A stretch of 40,817 nt of DNA from Dialister sp. GTDB lineage: Bacteria; Bacillota; Negativicutes; Veillonellales; Dialisteraceae. The DNA lies in the NCBI GenBank assembly GCA_022722495.1, contig JAIJLI010000003.1, positions 1-40,817 on the forward strand. Reading direction: 5' to 3'. This document shows positions 28,795 through 36,919 of the stretch, in pieces. Under the pieces are notes generated by a model. That model had not been told where the DNA came from. It did not search any database and saw only the letters and a program-made list of their open reading frames with translations. The position numbers and the translations under genes are program-made. Position 1 is the first letter of the stretch, and the number at the start of each line of letters is the position of its first letter.

Positions 28795-29625
28795 CTACGC
28801 TCCAGTGGTGGTGGTCGTGGTGGTCTTCAGCTGCTGGATAATGAAACCAGTCTGCTCTCTGCGCTTGCTGTCCTCCAGCTGGATGCGAAGGTCTTGCTCC
28901 CAGTGGTTGTTCAGAACATCAACGATGCGCTGAGTATTCTCCTTGCCCGAGGTCTTCAAGTCGCAAACGACCGTCTGGATGAGGTTGCCGAGGTTACTGA
29001 AACCTCGCTCCAGCCCAGTATTGGTGTAGCAGAACCCCTGCTGCATTGCGTTGATGATGTCCTTCTGCCCCAGCTGGTTCTCGTAGCCCATACGGTTGAT
29101 GTTCTGCTGGGTTGTGCAGCAACAGTCCTTCAACTGCTGGATGATGTTGAGGTTTCCGAGGTTCGCTGCGTTGATTACTCGCTCTGCGCTGAAACCAACC
29201 TTGCCGCCTACATCCTGGATTGCTGCCTGAATGCCGCAAACAGAAGACTGCAATGCGTTGAAGTCGCAGTTCAAGTTAGCCGCCAAGACCTTCAAGTCCT
29301 GGTTGTTGCCCTGGATTGCTCCCATCAACAAGTCGCTGTTGTGGTTGTCTGCCATCTGGTTGCGAAGGCTGTCAATCTGAGACTGGATTTCGGCTCTCTG
29401 AACGTTGCCGTTCTGTCCGTTCCAGCCATCACCGTACATGAATCGGAACATTCCCAACATCATCATGTAGGCGAAAGGGTTGTTCCAACCTCCACCCATA
29501 CCACCGTTCATTGCTGCCAGCATAGTCGCTGGATCATTGTCTCTACCTCTAGCGAGCAAAGCTGCTGCTAGGTTGTCATTGCCACCGTCCCCAGTGCAAT
29601 AAACTTTCTCGATAGTGTCTGCCAT
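28795..29625 (-). CDS. Gln/Asn-rich late protein in its own transcription unit (276 aa)
   Basis: Unusual composition: a Gly/Met-rich region (NGGMGGGWNNPFAYMMMLGMF, about 40-60), many Gln/Asn residues, a coiled-coil-like middle (EIQSQIDSLRNQMADNHNSD) and a Cys cluster (LKDCCCTTQQN). It ends in a run of seven threonines. I have seen proteins of this style in gut phage genomes without an assigned role. A canonical promoter and a strong terminator frame the gene alone, implying separate, probably high expression. A virion or ejection protein is possible. Confidence 0.6.
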   Translation of the reverse strand: MADTIEKVYCTGDGGNDNLAAALLARGRDNDPATMLAAMNGGMGGGWNNPFAYMMMLGMFRFMYGDGWNGQNGNVQRAEIQSQIDSLRNQMADNHNSDLLMGAIQGNNQDLKVLAANLNCDFNALQSSVCGIQAAIQDVGGKVGFSAERVINAANLGNLNIIQQLKDCCCTTQQNINRMGYENQLGQKDIINAMQQGFCYTNTGLERGFSNLGNLIQTVVCDLKTSGKENTQRIVDVLNNHWEQDLRIQLEDSKRREQTGFIIQQLKTTTTTTTGA

Positions 29626-29674
29626 AAAATTTTGAGTTAATTACGTTGCGGAAACCAAATATTGGAATCCGCTG

Positions 29675-29706
29675 CAAAGTTACTCTGATTTTTGGCTCGC
29701 TCCAAA
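29675..29706 (-). promoter_or_regulatory. Canonical promoter of the 276-aa gene
   Basis: TTTG (29703-29706), a 20-base spacer and TAACTTTG (29675-29682), about 50 bases before the start codon. No operator-like palindrome is present. Confidence 0.8.
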
Positions 29707-29777
29707 AAGTTAGTGCATGGGTATTTATCGAATTATTGTCAAAGAACGCTTTTGGTTATTTTCTTTTTGTTTCTTGA

Positions 29778-30116
29778 TTAAACACAAATCGGCTCTACGT
29801 CCTTGTTTAGAAGGGTCGCTTGTGCCGTGGCAAGTCGATAAACTCGAGACGTGCTGATATAGGTGTAAGCCATCTTGCTCAGATGTCTCACTGCTGAAAC
29901 GGTGCGGTTCAGAACGGTCGCAGTGGTCGTAATGCTGAATCCTGCGTGTATCATCTGCTCAACGACCATACATCGTGTCATAACGAGGTTTTCTGCTCTC
30001 GACTTGCCGAGAACGTCTTCTCTCGTAATGCTCAACTCTCCGTTCGGTAGTTCAATGGCACAACACTTGATTACGTTGTCTATAACTCGCCATAGTTCTT
30101 TCTCCTTGTCATTCAT
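29778..30116 (-). CDS. DnaA domain IV-like HTH protein (112 aa)
   Basis: The region ITREDVLGKSRAENLVMTRCMVVEQMIHAGFSITTTATVLNRTVSAVRHL (about 29-78) follows the pattern of the C-terminal DNA-binding domain of DnaA (helix, 'GxSR...', helix, HTH). The ATPase part is absent. It could be a transcription regulator of late genes or bind the origin. Its late position between fibre and 276-aa genes favours regulation. Confidence 0.6.
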   Translation of the reverse strand: MNDKEKELWRVIDNVIKCCAIELPNGELSITREDVLGKSRAENLVMTRCMVVEQMIHAGFSITTTATVLNRTVSAVRHLSKMAYTYISTSRVYRLATAQATLLNKDVEPICV

Positions 30117-30173
30117 ATATAATTTATTAAAATTATTGTATATTATTATATATATTTTCGAACGAAAATTGTA

Positions 30174-30482
30174 TTATTCTGCCCCCAGCATAGAATCAAT
30201 CATTCCGTCAATGGCTTCATCGGTCATGCTCTTCTTAATAGAAGGATCTGCGCCAATTGACTTCATCATCATATCTATCCAGGGGTTGTCACTCTCCAGC
30301 GTGGATTGTATCTGCTCCTTGTATGCTTCGTGAAGCTCGCCCGATTCCTTAAAATCCAAAAGAACCGTGCGCAAGGCTTTTACAGCGTAGTTATCCATCA
30401 GCAGGGGATTGTCCCTTGCCGATGATAATTTAGTAAGAAGCACAGCCAGTGCTTCATGTAATTGTTTCTTATTCTTCTTCAT
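30174..30482 (-). CDS. Small helical protein (102 aa)
   Basis: All-alpha, with a basic N-terminus (MKKNKKQLHEALAVLLTKL) and an acidic Met-rich C-terminus (MTDEAIDGMIDSMLGAE). It lies 35 bases after the 32-aa ORF. A chaperone or assembly role is conceivable. Family not recognised. Confidence 0.5.
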   Translation of the reverse strand: MKKNKKQLHEALAVLLTKLSSARDNPLLMDNYAVKALRTVLLDFKESGELHEAYKEQIQSTLESDNPWIDMMMKSIGADPSIKKSMTDEAIDGMIDSMLGAE

Positions 30483-30516
30483 ATTGTCTTACTTTTAAAT
30501 TTCTAAAGTCAGCGAC

Positions 30517-30615
30517 TTAGAGTTCAAGTTTACCACCACAAGCATATCTTCTTGAGGTTTTAGTAACTCCTGCTTTAGGAGTTACTGGTTTTGCTCTACC
30601 AGTACTTTTTCTCAT
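30517..30615 (-). CDS. Small basic peptide (32 aa) with internal hairpin
   Basis: ATG at 30613-30615 gives MRKSTGRAKPVTPKAGVTKT..., ending YACGGKLEL. Short basic peptides ending in a YxxGGKL-like phrase occur in other Bacteroidales phages as I recall. A perfect 10-bp inverted repeat AGTAACTCCT/AGGAGTTACT (30562-30571 with 30577-30586) lies inside the coding sequence and may have a separate RNA role. Confidence 0.45.
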   Translation of the reverse strand: MRKSTGRAKPVTPKAGVTKTSRRYACGGKLEL

Positions 30616-30645
30616 AATAGTGTATTTTAAAATTTTAAAATTATT

Positions 30646-31083
30646 TTAGTTTTGCTTGTTTTGAATAAACTCTGCAATAACAAGGGTATTATCATCCTTC
30701 TTAATTAAGCGTATATAGTTAGCAAAGTTCGTTGACAAAAAATTAATATTACTAAATACTGGCTTTGATTGTATCATTTTTACTTGATACAAGAAGCTAA
30801 TACCATTATTGCTTTTACAAAAAATTAAACCTGTCAAGAAGTCTCCAGCGAAGGTTGTCTCCAGGATACCTCCTCTCGATGCCTTTTGAAACCAATTATA
30901 TACATTGATACTACGTTGTGCATCTATGAAAACAATCTGATGATTTGTAACAAATGGAATATTCGCATGTCCTTCGTTGTCTAATTCAGTTATATAAGAA
31001 GAACTATTAACAATAGCTGTGCCAAAACTTGATTTTATTTTCGTCCAAAAATGGTTTAATCCATTTAAATCTAAAAACTTCAT
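30646..31083 (-). CDS. Fibre-like protein, short paralogue (145 aa)
   Basis: The N-terminus MKFLDLNGLNHFWTKIKS matches that of the next-upstream fibre (MQFLDAIGLAYFWEKIKS), so the two share a first domain, probably for attachment to the tail. The rest differs and is AT-richer than its neighbours, suggesting an acquired or exchanged receptor-binding end. Soluble, strand-rich. Confidence 0.6.
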   Translation of the reverse strand: MKFLDLNGLNHFWTKIKSSFGTAIVNSSSYITELDNEGHANIPFVTNHQIVFIDAQRSINVYNWFQKASRGGILETTFAGDFLTGLIFCKSNNGISFLYQVKMIQSKPVFSNINFLSTNFANYIRLIKKDDNTLVIAEFIQNKQN

Positions 31084-31107
31084 ATTAATTAATTTTTAAA
31101 GTTATTA

Positions 31108-32283
31108 TTAAGCAAATAATGCATCTATTTCTCCTGTAGTTATTGCAGAGTCTGCTGTTGCGCCAGTGGCGATGCCGTTCAACTTGGTTTTGAGTGCTGC
31201 CGTGAAGTCTTCGGTCGAAAGCCCCTTTCCGCTTACCACGTCAACCTTCTTTGCTAAGGCTGCATTTACGTCTGCTGTCTTAGCATAAGGCGACAAGTCG
31301 TAGGTGGTGTTCGTGTCAGTCCATGGAACATTAACGTATGCTTTCTCTCCACTCAACTGCACTGGATAGTTTCTTCCGTTGGCTGCATAGCCTACTTGGA
31401 TACCCCCTCGTGTACCGTTGGCTGCAAGTGGAAGGGAATAGTTATTGGCATTTTCTGCAATTTTGTCCAGTTTATTCTTGTCTTGTACAGACATGAAGCC
31501 TGCCATATTTGTTGTGGCATTTTCAAATGTTATCTCTAACGAGTCATTATCATCTATATTTAAGAACTTTATACGCTGCTCCTCAATTAGTCCTTGCTGT
31601 GTATTACCAATAGCTGTTTTGTTCAATATAATGGTATGAAGGTTAACTGCATCCCTTTTCTTAGCATAATCAGCAAGGTCTACTGTAGCACGGAAATCTC
31701 CCAACTTCTCCCATTTGGTCGAATCGTACGCTGCCGAAATGTCTCCAGTGTAGACATACTCCGCATACTTATTGTTGGTGGTGTCGGAATCCTTTACGAG
31801 GTAAATGTGCCGCTTGATGTTGCTTGTAGGCAATTCGGTCACGACCTCTGCCACCGTGGTGTCGAGGTTGCCGAGGTTGGCAAGTGGCACGTTGCCGTTG
31901 GCATCGAGACCTGCGATGCCATTAGCTGAACCAATCCCTTTAACTGAACCATCTGCTATAAGAGCTTGTGCAGAGGTACCACCAATCCGAGTAAAAGACC
32001 TAGCAGTAATTAATCCTTTCTGTATATCTAAGTCATTTATTACGGTATGTCCACCATCTGAGTCTTCATCTGTATAACTCATATTTATACGAGTTGGAGA
32101 GATAGTAAGGCTTCGGTCTGAATATGATGTACCATCTATTATTCTTAATCCTGGGTCCTCATCATTATATATTTGTATAGAACCCTCAATATTTCCACCT
32201 TTCAATGAAAGGTAGTTCTTGCCTACCCAGCTTTTAATTTTCTCCCAAAAGTAAGCAAGTCCAATTGCGTCTAAAAATTGCAT
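31108..32283 (-). CDS. Tail fibre protein (391 aa)
   Basis: N-terminal FLDAIGLAYFWEKIKSWVG module, then repetitive strand and collagen-free fibre sequence: ADGSVKGIGSANGIAGLDANGNVPLANLG (about 110-138, a motif common in phage fibres) and a C-terminal helical-strand region (KLNGIATGATADSAITTGEIDALFA). The phrase DKNKLDKIAENANNYSLPLA near residue 270 is typical of fibre shafts. It would bind the host surface. It lies directly after another repeat-rich fibre gene. Confidence 0.8.
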   Translation of the reverse strand: MQFLDAIGLAYFWEKIKSWVGKNYLSLKGGNIEGSIQIYNDEDPGLRIIDGTSYSDRSLTISPTRINMSYTDEDSDGGHTVINDLDIQKGLITARSFTRIGGTSAQALIADGSVKGIGSANGIAGLDANGNVPLANLGNLDTTVAEVVTELPTSNIKRHIYLVKDSDTTNNKYAEYVYTGDISAAYDSTKWEKLGDFRATVDLADYAKKRDAVNLHTIILNKTAIGNTQQGLIEEQRIKFLNIDDNDSLEITFENATTNMAGFMSVQDKNKLDKIAENANNYSLPLAANGTRGGIQVGYAANGRNYPVQLSGEKAYVNVPWTDTNTTYDLSPYAKTADVNAALAKKVDVVSGKGLSTEDFTAALKTKLNGIATGATADSAITTGEIDALFA

Positions 32284-32302
32284 AATCTATTGTTTTAAAT
32301 TG

Positions 32303-32812
32303 TTATTTACTAGTAATATCTGTTATCTGTTCCTCCGTGATTGCTGGTGGAAAGTCCTTCGTCACGATGTCGGTCACTCTGTTTGAGATGTCCTTGTAGA
32401 TATCCGTTCCGAGTTTTTTTGCTGTCACGCTGCCGTCTCTGATGTTTCCAGTTGATATACAGTCCTCGGTCAGATGGTCGTGTTTGACCGCTCCCGGTTG
32501 TAGTTTATCTGAGGTCACACAATTGGATGCTAGGTGTCTGTTCTTTACAGAGCCATCGGCAAGCTTCGCCGCCGTTATCGCCCCATCCGCAATTTGCGCT
32601 TCCGTTATTGTTATCTTGGCGAGTTCACTCTTGATAATCCTAACGACCGCATCGTTCTCCAGTTTATCGTCCATCATGGCAAGCATCCTGTTTAATTCGA
32701 CAACGATGTCGTAAATTTCCGTGCCGACACGCACCGCTGTGTTTTCTCCAACCTGCGTTGCATCTCGTATCAGCTCTGCCATACGGAGCATTTTTTGAAT
32801 ATCCTCGTTCAT
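32303..32812 (-). CDS. Repeat-rich tail fibre/shaft protein (169 aa)
   Basis: Helical N-terminal half (residues 1-60), then about five ten-residue repeats of the form (I/V)T-xx-KLxxGxV, for example ITAAKLADGSV and VTSDKLQPGAV (about 78-135). These repeats make beta-helical fibre shafts. It starts 13 bases after the connector gene. It probably joins the capsid-tail module to the long fibre. Confidence 0.7.
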   Translation of the reverse strand: MNEDIQKMLRMAELIRDATQVGENTAVRVGTEIYDIVVELNRMLAMMDDKLENDAVVRIIKSELAKITITEAQIADGAITAAKLADGSVKNRHLASNCVTSDKLQPGAVKHDHLTEDCISTGNIRDGSVTAKKLGTDIYKDISNRVTDIVTKDFPPAITEEQITDITSK

Positions 32813-32825
32813 AGCTTATGTGCTT

Positions 32826-33404
32826 TTAGTTGCCTATTGCGTGAATGTGTGCCCTCGACCCTCGCTGTGGCTTCACTTCCCCTTTCGAGGTGAATGCCTT
32901 GAGGTATTCGAGTGCATCGGATAAATATCTCTCTGCCATATCCATGATGTCGTTGTATTGCTTGTTGTTCGATACATCTTGAACATGGTCTGAATAATCG
33001 TCTCTATGGCGTATTCCACCTACTCGGCTTATAATTGTGCCATCGGCACGAAAAAGTCTCGCATACGTGAAATAAGCGAGTGCCTTGCGTATTCCGCTTG
33101 TGTACTTCTGTACCTTGGTTTCTTCTTGGCTGCAATCTCCATTCTTATTGGTGGTGTATTCGCCACCGTCCAGGAAAGTTGCAGGCTGGAAATCGGGCAA
33201 TACTGAATCGCCCCACTCTCCCTGCTCGGTCGCTGCCTTGAACCGCTCATACCCGATGGCTGGTATGATGTTTGCATCTTCGCATTCCCGAATGTATGCG
33301 TTCACATCATCCTCATCTAGGTGTGTGCTGGTCGGTCGTGCCAGTTCTCGGAACTGATCAACCGTGATAAGTTGTTTTCTCTGTTCTCCCATAGGCTCAA
33401 TCAA
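32826..33404 (-). CDS. Head-tail connector-like protein (192 aa; DUF6712-like)
   Basis: Helical protein with VNAYIRECEDANIIPAIGYERF (about 34-55) and RKALAYFTYARLFRADGTIISRVGGIRHRDDYS (about 106-138). I associate this layout with connector proteins encoded directly after the portal in Bacteroidales phages (DUF6712-type). It overlaps the portal gene by 4 bases. It would sit under the portal ring. Confidence 0.6.
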   Translation of the reverse strand: MIEPMGEQRKQLITVDQFRELARPTSTHLDEDDVNAYIRECEDANIIPAIGYERFKAATEQGEWGDSVLPDFQPATFLDGGEYTTNKNGDCSQEETKVQKYTSGIRKALAYFTYARLFRADGTIISRVGGIRHRDDYSDHVQDVSNNKQYNDIMDMAERYLSDALEYLKAFTSKGEVKPQRGSRAHIHAIGN

Positions 33405-34579
33405 TCTATCGTGTTGTTCCCTGCCACCTCGCTGCTGATATACTTTAGCGGCTGAAGTTTGGGGTCTAGGTTCTGAATGGCTGGGTCGTGCCAGTTCTTG
33501 AAAATCTTCCTGAAGGCTCGCTCGATGAATCGCTGCTCGGTCGTCACTTCGCCTGCATAGTACTCGTAAGCGTCCTGCATAACTTGTCCGCTGAATCCCA
33601 GCTTGCCAATACGGATGGAGTAGAAGAGTTCTTGGTGGAACTGTGCGTAGATGCGCTCGATAACGCTGCTGTCGGTCACGGAAAACTCCTTGTCGAAGTT
33701 TTTTGTCGGGAAGGCGACAACCTTCGGTTCGTCTTCCTCGTTCTCCACCTCTACAGCTAAAATCTTTGCCGTGTTCTCGTCCCCTTGGAACTGCAAAAGG
33801 TCTTCATCGGAAATCATCTGTCCGCTCTCCACCTCTTCGCCTTCCTCGTTGAACTTAGGCACGCCCTTCTTGGTTACGAGCATACATGATACGAGGAAGT
33901 TGTTGCGGACGTTTCTCATCTTGACGTTTCCCAGTCCCTCATCGGTCGAAATCTCCGTGATGGCTGAATCGTAGCTGGCTGTAGGATAGATGAACTGTCC
34001 GTCTAGGCTCTGCCACAGAATCTGCCCCTTGTAGCTGTCGATGCCGCCAGCGTTCTCAATCTGTTCAAGAACGATGTCGGGGTCGGGATTGAAAATGTTG
34101 ATGCGTTCAATAGTCTTGTCGTTCACCATCAACCGCTTTCCGTTCCTCGTTTTTTTCTGCTCCCAGTCTGGATGCAGCAAGACGTGCGCCACGTTCCCCT
34201 TGTCGTCCGTCTCTTCCAGTCGGCAATTCTCAAAGGGTACGTGGCTCACGCTCGACACCTGCCCTAGAACGTTGTAGTTTACATGAAGGGCAAAGCCTCC
34301 AAAGCGTGCGAGGTCCTGCGCTACGTTTCGAAGCAAATCGTCTGCCGTGTCCCCTTGCAGGTTCATCGCCAACGCTGCTAGAATGTCGCTATCAAAGCCG
34401 TAGCCCTCAATGAATCGGGCATATCGGTTAATGCACAGCATTGCCGTACCGCTAGCTTCCGTGATGCGTGCGAGGTTCTGCGGATAAAGATTGTCATATC
34501 CGTATGCCTGCATCTTGAATCGGCTGACGTAGGAAATATCAACCCTTCGCTTTGGCTTTTTAACTGTCTTAACGTTCAT
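33401..34579 (-). CDS. Portal protein
   Basis: 392 residues. The N-terminal phrase YGYDNLYPQNLARITEASGTAMLCINRYARFIEGYGF (about 27-63), the wing/stem region with FGGFALHVNYN (near 92-102) and the C-terminal crown helices (FIERAFRKIFKNW) are typical of the portal family of these phages. It forms the dodecameric ring through which DNA is packaged. It is placed after the capsid genes, far from the terminase. Confidence 0.85.
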   Translation of the reverse strand: MNVKTVKKPKRRVDISYVSRFKMQAYGYDNLYPQNLARITEASGTAMLCINRYARFIEGYGFDSDILAALAMNLQGDTADDLLRNVAQDLARFGGFALHVNYNVLGQVSSVSHVPFENCRLEETDDKGNVAHVLLHPDWEQKKTRNGKRLMVNDKTIERINIFNPDPDIVLEQIENAGGIDSYKGQILWQSLDGQFIYPTASYDSAITEISTDEGLGNVKMRNVRNNFLVSCMLVTKKGVPKFNEEGEEVESGQMISDEDLLQFQGDENTAKILAVEVENEEDEPKVVAFPTKNFDKEFSVTDSSVIERIYAQFHQELFYSIRIGKLGFSGQVMQDAYEYYAGEVTTEQRFIERAFRKIFKNWHDPAIQNLDPKLQPLKYISSEVAGNNTID

Positions 34580-34609
34580 ATTGCTTGTGTCGTTTTATTT
34601 GTTGTTTTG

Positions 34610-35119
34610 CTACTCTTCCTTGCCTGCTTTTTCGGCTTGGTCGATGTCTTTCTTTTTGTCGATGTCTTCTGCTTTGTCGGCAGGATCTTTCCCTGCTGTA
34701 TCATCTGCACCGCTGTCGATGTCTTCTGGCTGCTGCTTGTTCTCGATGAGTTCATCGCTGGGTATCTTCTGAAAGTAGCTTTCCATGTGTGGGTACTTCG
34801 TCAGATATTCATGCGCTACCTTGTCGGTCAGGTTCTCATTAGTGAAAATCTTACCATGGTAGAAATCCGGGCAGGAAATGATAAAACCTGCCTTCATAGC
34901 GTAATTACATGTTTTTGGCATTGCCTTTTCTTTTTTGAGTTTTAGATAAATTTCAATCAAAGCATCGTGGTAACACTGCTGGCAGGTTGTCGGGACAAAC
35001 CGCTTCCGTGTTACCTCGAAATATAGAGTTTCGATTACTGCCTTGTCGGTTGCATCAAAGGGACTGTCGAAACGTGCCTTCAACTCCTCGACCTTGGCTG
35101 TTGCTTCCTCGTAGGTCAT
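34610..35119 (-). CDS. Conserved structural-region protein (169 aa)
   Basis: Helical, with TRKRFVPTTCQQCYHDALIEIYL (about 36-58), a Cys-containing phrase I have seen in several Bacteroidales and crAss-like phage genomes. It ends in a long acidic/basic low-complexity tail (EDIDSGADDTAGKDPADKAE). It lies between the putative tube gene and the portal. No established function known to me; scaffold or packaging accessory is possible. Confidence 0.55.
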   Translation of the reverse strand: MTYEEATAKVEELKARFDSPFDATDKAVIETLYFEVTRKRFVPTTCQQCYHDALIEIYLKLKKEKAMPKTCNYAMKAGFIISCPDFYHGKIFTNENLTDKVAHEYLTKYPHMESYFQKIPSDELIENKQQPEDIDSGADDTAGKDPADKAEDIDKKKDIDQAEKAGKEE

Positions 35120-35122
35120 GGC

Positions 35123-35713
35123 TTAACCTCCTACGGCTGTTGTCAGACTGGCGTACTTTGCTGCCGTGGTCTCGCTGTCTGTGTCGAAGAAGAAATAAGC
35201 TGCCTTCGGTACGCTCTCCTCTTCCAGCGTGATGAGCCAGCCGCCCTCCGTGTCGTCAGAGTACTTGTCGTTCTCGCCTGCGCTTGCCTTCAGTGCCTGC
35301 GCATATCCGAACACCTGATACTCTGCCTTTCCGTCTGCTCCCTTTGATAGGTTGCGAAGGATGATAACGAACTTTCCGTTCGCCAGTCCGTCAATGATAT
35401 TGGCGCAAACGTCAGGTGTGTTAGCCAATACCACGACTGCTACGGTGTTCTTCCAGCTGTTGCGATACGTGCCAACGGTCAGCTCGGTCTTGGTTCCAGT
35501 GAATGGCTTGCTGCCTTCCTGCCGGATGGCGTATGCCTTCTTGCCAGTCTTCAAAACCAATGTTTTAATTGTATTGCCCGCTACAACGGACTTGGTGAAG
35601 TCAATATCGTCTCGGTTGATGATAAGTCCATCGCCCTCCAGTCCCTTTGTTACTTGGTCTTCGCAAGGGATGATGATGTCCTGGGCGATAAGGCTCTCGC
35701 AAGTTGTTGCCAT
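35123..35713 (-). CDS. Putative major tail tube protein (196 aa)
   Basis: Strand-rich soluble protein with an N-terminal MATTCESLIAQDIIIPCEDQ and a central TVGTYRNSWKNTVAVVVLANTPDV. Size, composition and its place directly after the major capsid gene suit a tail tube or capsid decoration protein. No diagnostic motif decides between them. It starts 97 bases after the capsid gene, with a long hairpin between. Confidence 0.45.
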   Translation of the reverse strand: MATTCESLIAQDIIIPCEDQVTKGLEGDGLIINRDDIDFTKSVVAGNTIKTLVLKTGKKAYAIRQEGSKPFTGTKTELTVGTYRNSWKNTVAVVVLANTPDVCANIIDGLANGKFVIILRNLSKGADGKAEYQVFGYAQALKASAGENDKYSDDTEGGWLITLEEESVPKAAYFFFDTDSETTAAKYASLTTAVGG

Positions 35714-35736
35714 ATTAATTCGTTTTTAATTGTTAT

Positions 35737-35768
35737 ATCCCCAACACCGTTTTGTGGGTGTTGAGGAT
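35737..35768 (-). promoter_or_regulatory. 12-bp intergenic hairpin after the capsid gene
   Basis: CCCCAACACC (35739-35748) pairs with GGTGTTGAGG (35757-35766), extended by AT/AT, with an 8-base loop and one G-U pair. It is followed by ATATAAC, not a U-run. It may protect the abundant capsid mRNA or attenuate read-through. Confidence 0.6.
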
Positions 35769-35809
35769 TGTCAAAAATAACTTAATACTAAACTGAAAAT
35801 TTGGAGCGA

Positions 35810-36886
35810 TTAGTAAGCTGCATGGATCATGTCCTCTTCGAGGAGAGCCGTGCCAATCTTACCAGTAGCATAGAGATAGTTTCTGCGCTCCTTCTGGTCG
35901 AACCAGATGTCGAGGTCGCTGATGAGATTGTCTGCGTCTGTACCAATCATAAGGTGCTTAGGGTTGCAGAATACCGCACGGTGTGGAAGGTTGACTGTCG
36001 TTGCGCCCTTCTCGTATGCTTTAATCATTCTGTCCCAGATGCCGACACGTGCAATCTTCACTCCGTTGTAGGTCGCTACTTCGAAGCCATCGAACAACTT
36101 CTCCCATGGCATAATGTCGTGGTAGGTCTTCTTGAGGTCGTAGGTCAATGCGTCAGCAAGCGAGCGTGTCATGAGCAATACGGCATCGCTGTCGTCAACG
36201 ATACGTGTGTCTGCATCCATCAAAATGGTGTCTACAAGTGTAGTAGCCGCACCACTCTTGCGCAATGCAGAAATCTGCAATGCTGCCGTGGTCTCGCTGT
36301 TGGCTGCGATGGCGGTATGGTTCTTTGTCGCTGTGGCTGTAAAGATGCGCTTGAACAGACCATCGCAGACGTTGAAATTACTGACATCTAAGCCTGCCGT
36401 CAGCTTGCCGCCACCGCCACCTTCTTCACTTGCCAGTGTTGCTTCCTTGTCGCCAAGCCAGCCGAAACGCCAAATCATCTGCTGCATGGCTCGCTGGAGT
36501 GCATCTGCATAGATTGTCATGAAGTCGGTGCTGGTGAGGTCGCCAATGGCTGTACCAGTCTTCAGTGAATACTCTCCGATGGTTCCCTTTATTGCCTCGT
36601 AGCAAATCTTGACTGGGATTTCCCACTGTCCGAATTCCCAACGCTTCTGGGAGTTGGCGATACCCTTCTCCTCATAGGTAGGGTCGCAACCGCCACCCTT
36701 CTTACCTACCATTTCCATCTCTCCGAGAAGAGCGATAGGGTCTTTCTCTTTGACCTTCTGTATGTTCACGAATGAAGAGAAGTCTTCATCGTTGTAGAAG
36801 GTTTCCTGCACTGCATCCTTGATGCTTGCGAGGTTTTCCGGCTCGAGTTTAAGGCTCTCGAGCTGCTGTTTTGTAAATCCTGCCAT
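35810..36886 (-). CDS. Major capsid protein (HK97-fold, putative)
   Basis: 358 residues. An N-terminal helical arm (MAGFTKQQLESLKLEPENLASI), a spine/E-loop-like region near GKKGGGCDPTYEEKGIANSQKRWEFGQWEIPV (about 62-93) and C-terminal A- and P-domain strands (VATYNGVKIARVGIWDRMI) fit an HK97-type capsid subunit. It lies directly after a ClpP-type protease-scaffold gene. Maturation by that protease is likely. Confidence 0.8.
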   Translation of the reverse strand: MAGFTKQQLESLKLEPENLASIKDAVQETFYNDEDFSSFVNIQKVKEKDPIALLGEMEMVGKKGGGCDPTYEEKGIANSQKRWEFGQWEIPVKICYEAIKGTIGEYSLKTGTAIGDLTSTDFMTIYADALQRAMQQMIWRFGWLGDKEATLASEEGGGGGKLTAGLDVSNFNVCDGLFKRIFTATATKNHTAIAANSETTAALQISALRKSGAATTLVDTILMDADTRIVDDSDAVLLMTRSLADALTYDLKKTYHDIMPWEKLFDGFEVATYNGVKIARVGIWDRMIKAYEKGATTVNLPHRAVFCNPKHLMIGTDADNLISDLDIWFDQKERRNYLYATGKIGTALLEEDMIHAAY

Positions 36887-36919
36887 TATTTTCTTTTGAT
36901 TTAATGGGTTAATACTTGA

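Noticed and set aside
28765..29571. 268-codon plus frame opposite the Gln/Asn-rich gene
   Set aside because: Mirror of repetitive Gln/Asn/Leu codons; minus strand has a consensus promoter and terminator.
30646..32812. Diversity-generating retroelement acting on the fibre genes
   Set aside because: No reverse transcriptase gene and no template/variable repeat pair seen.
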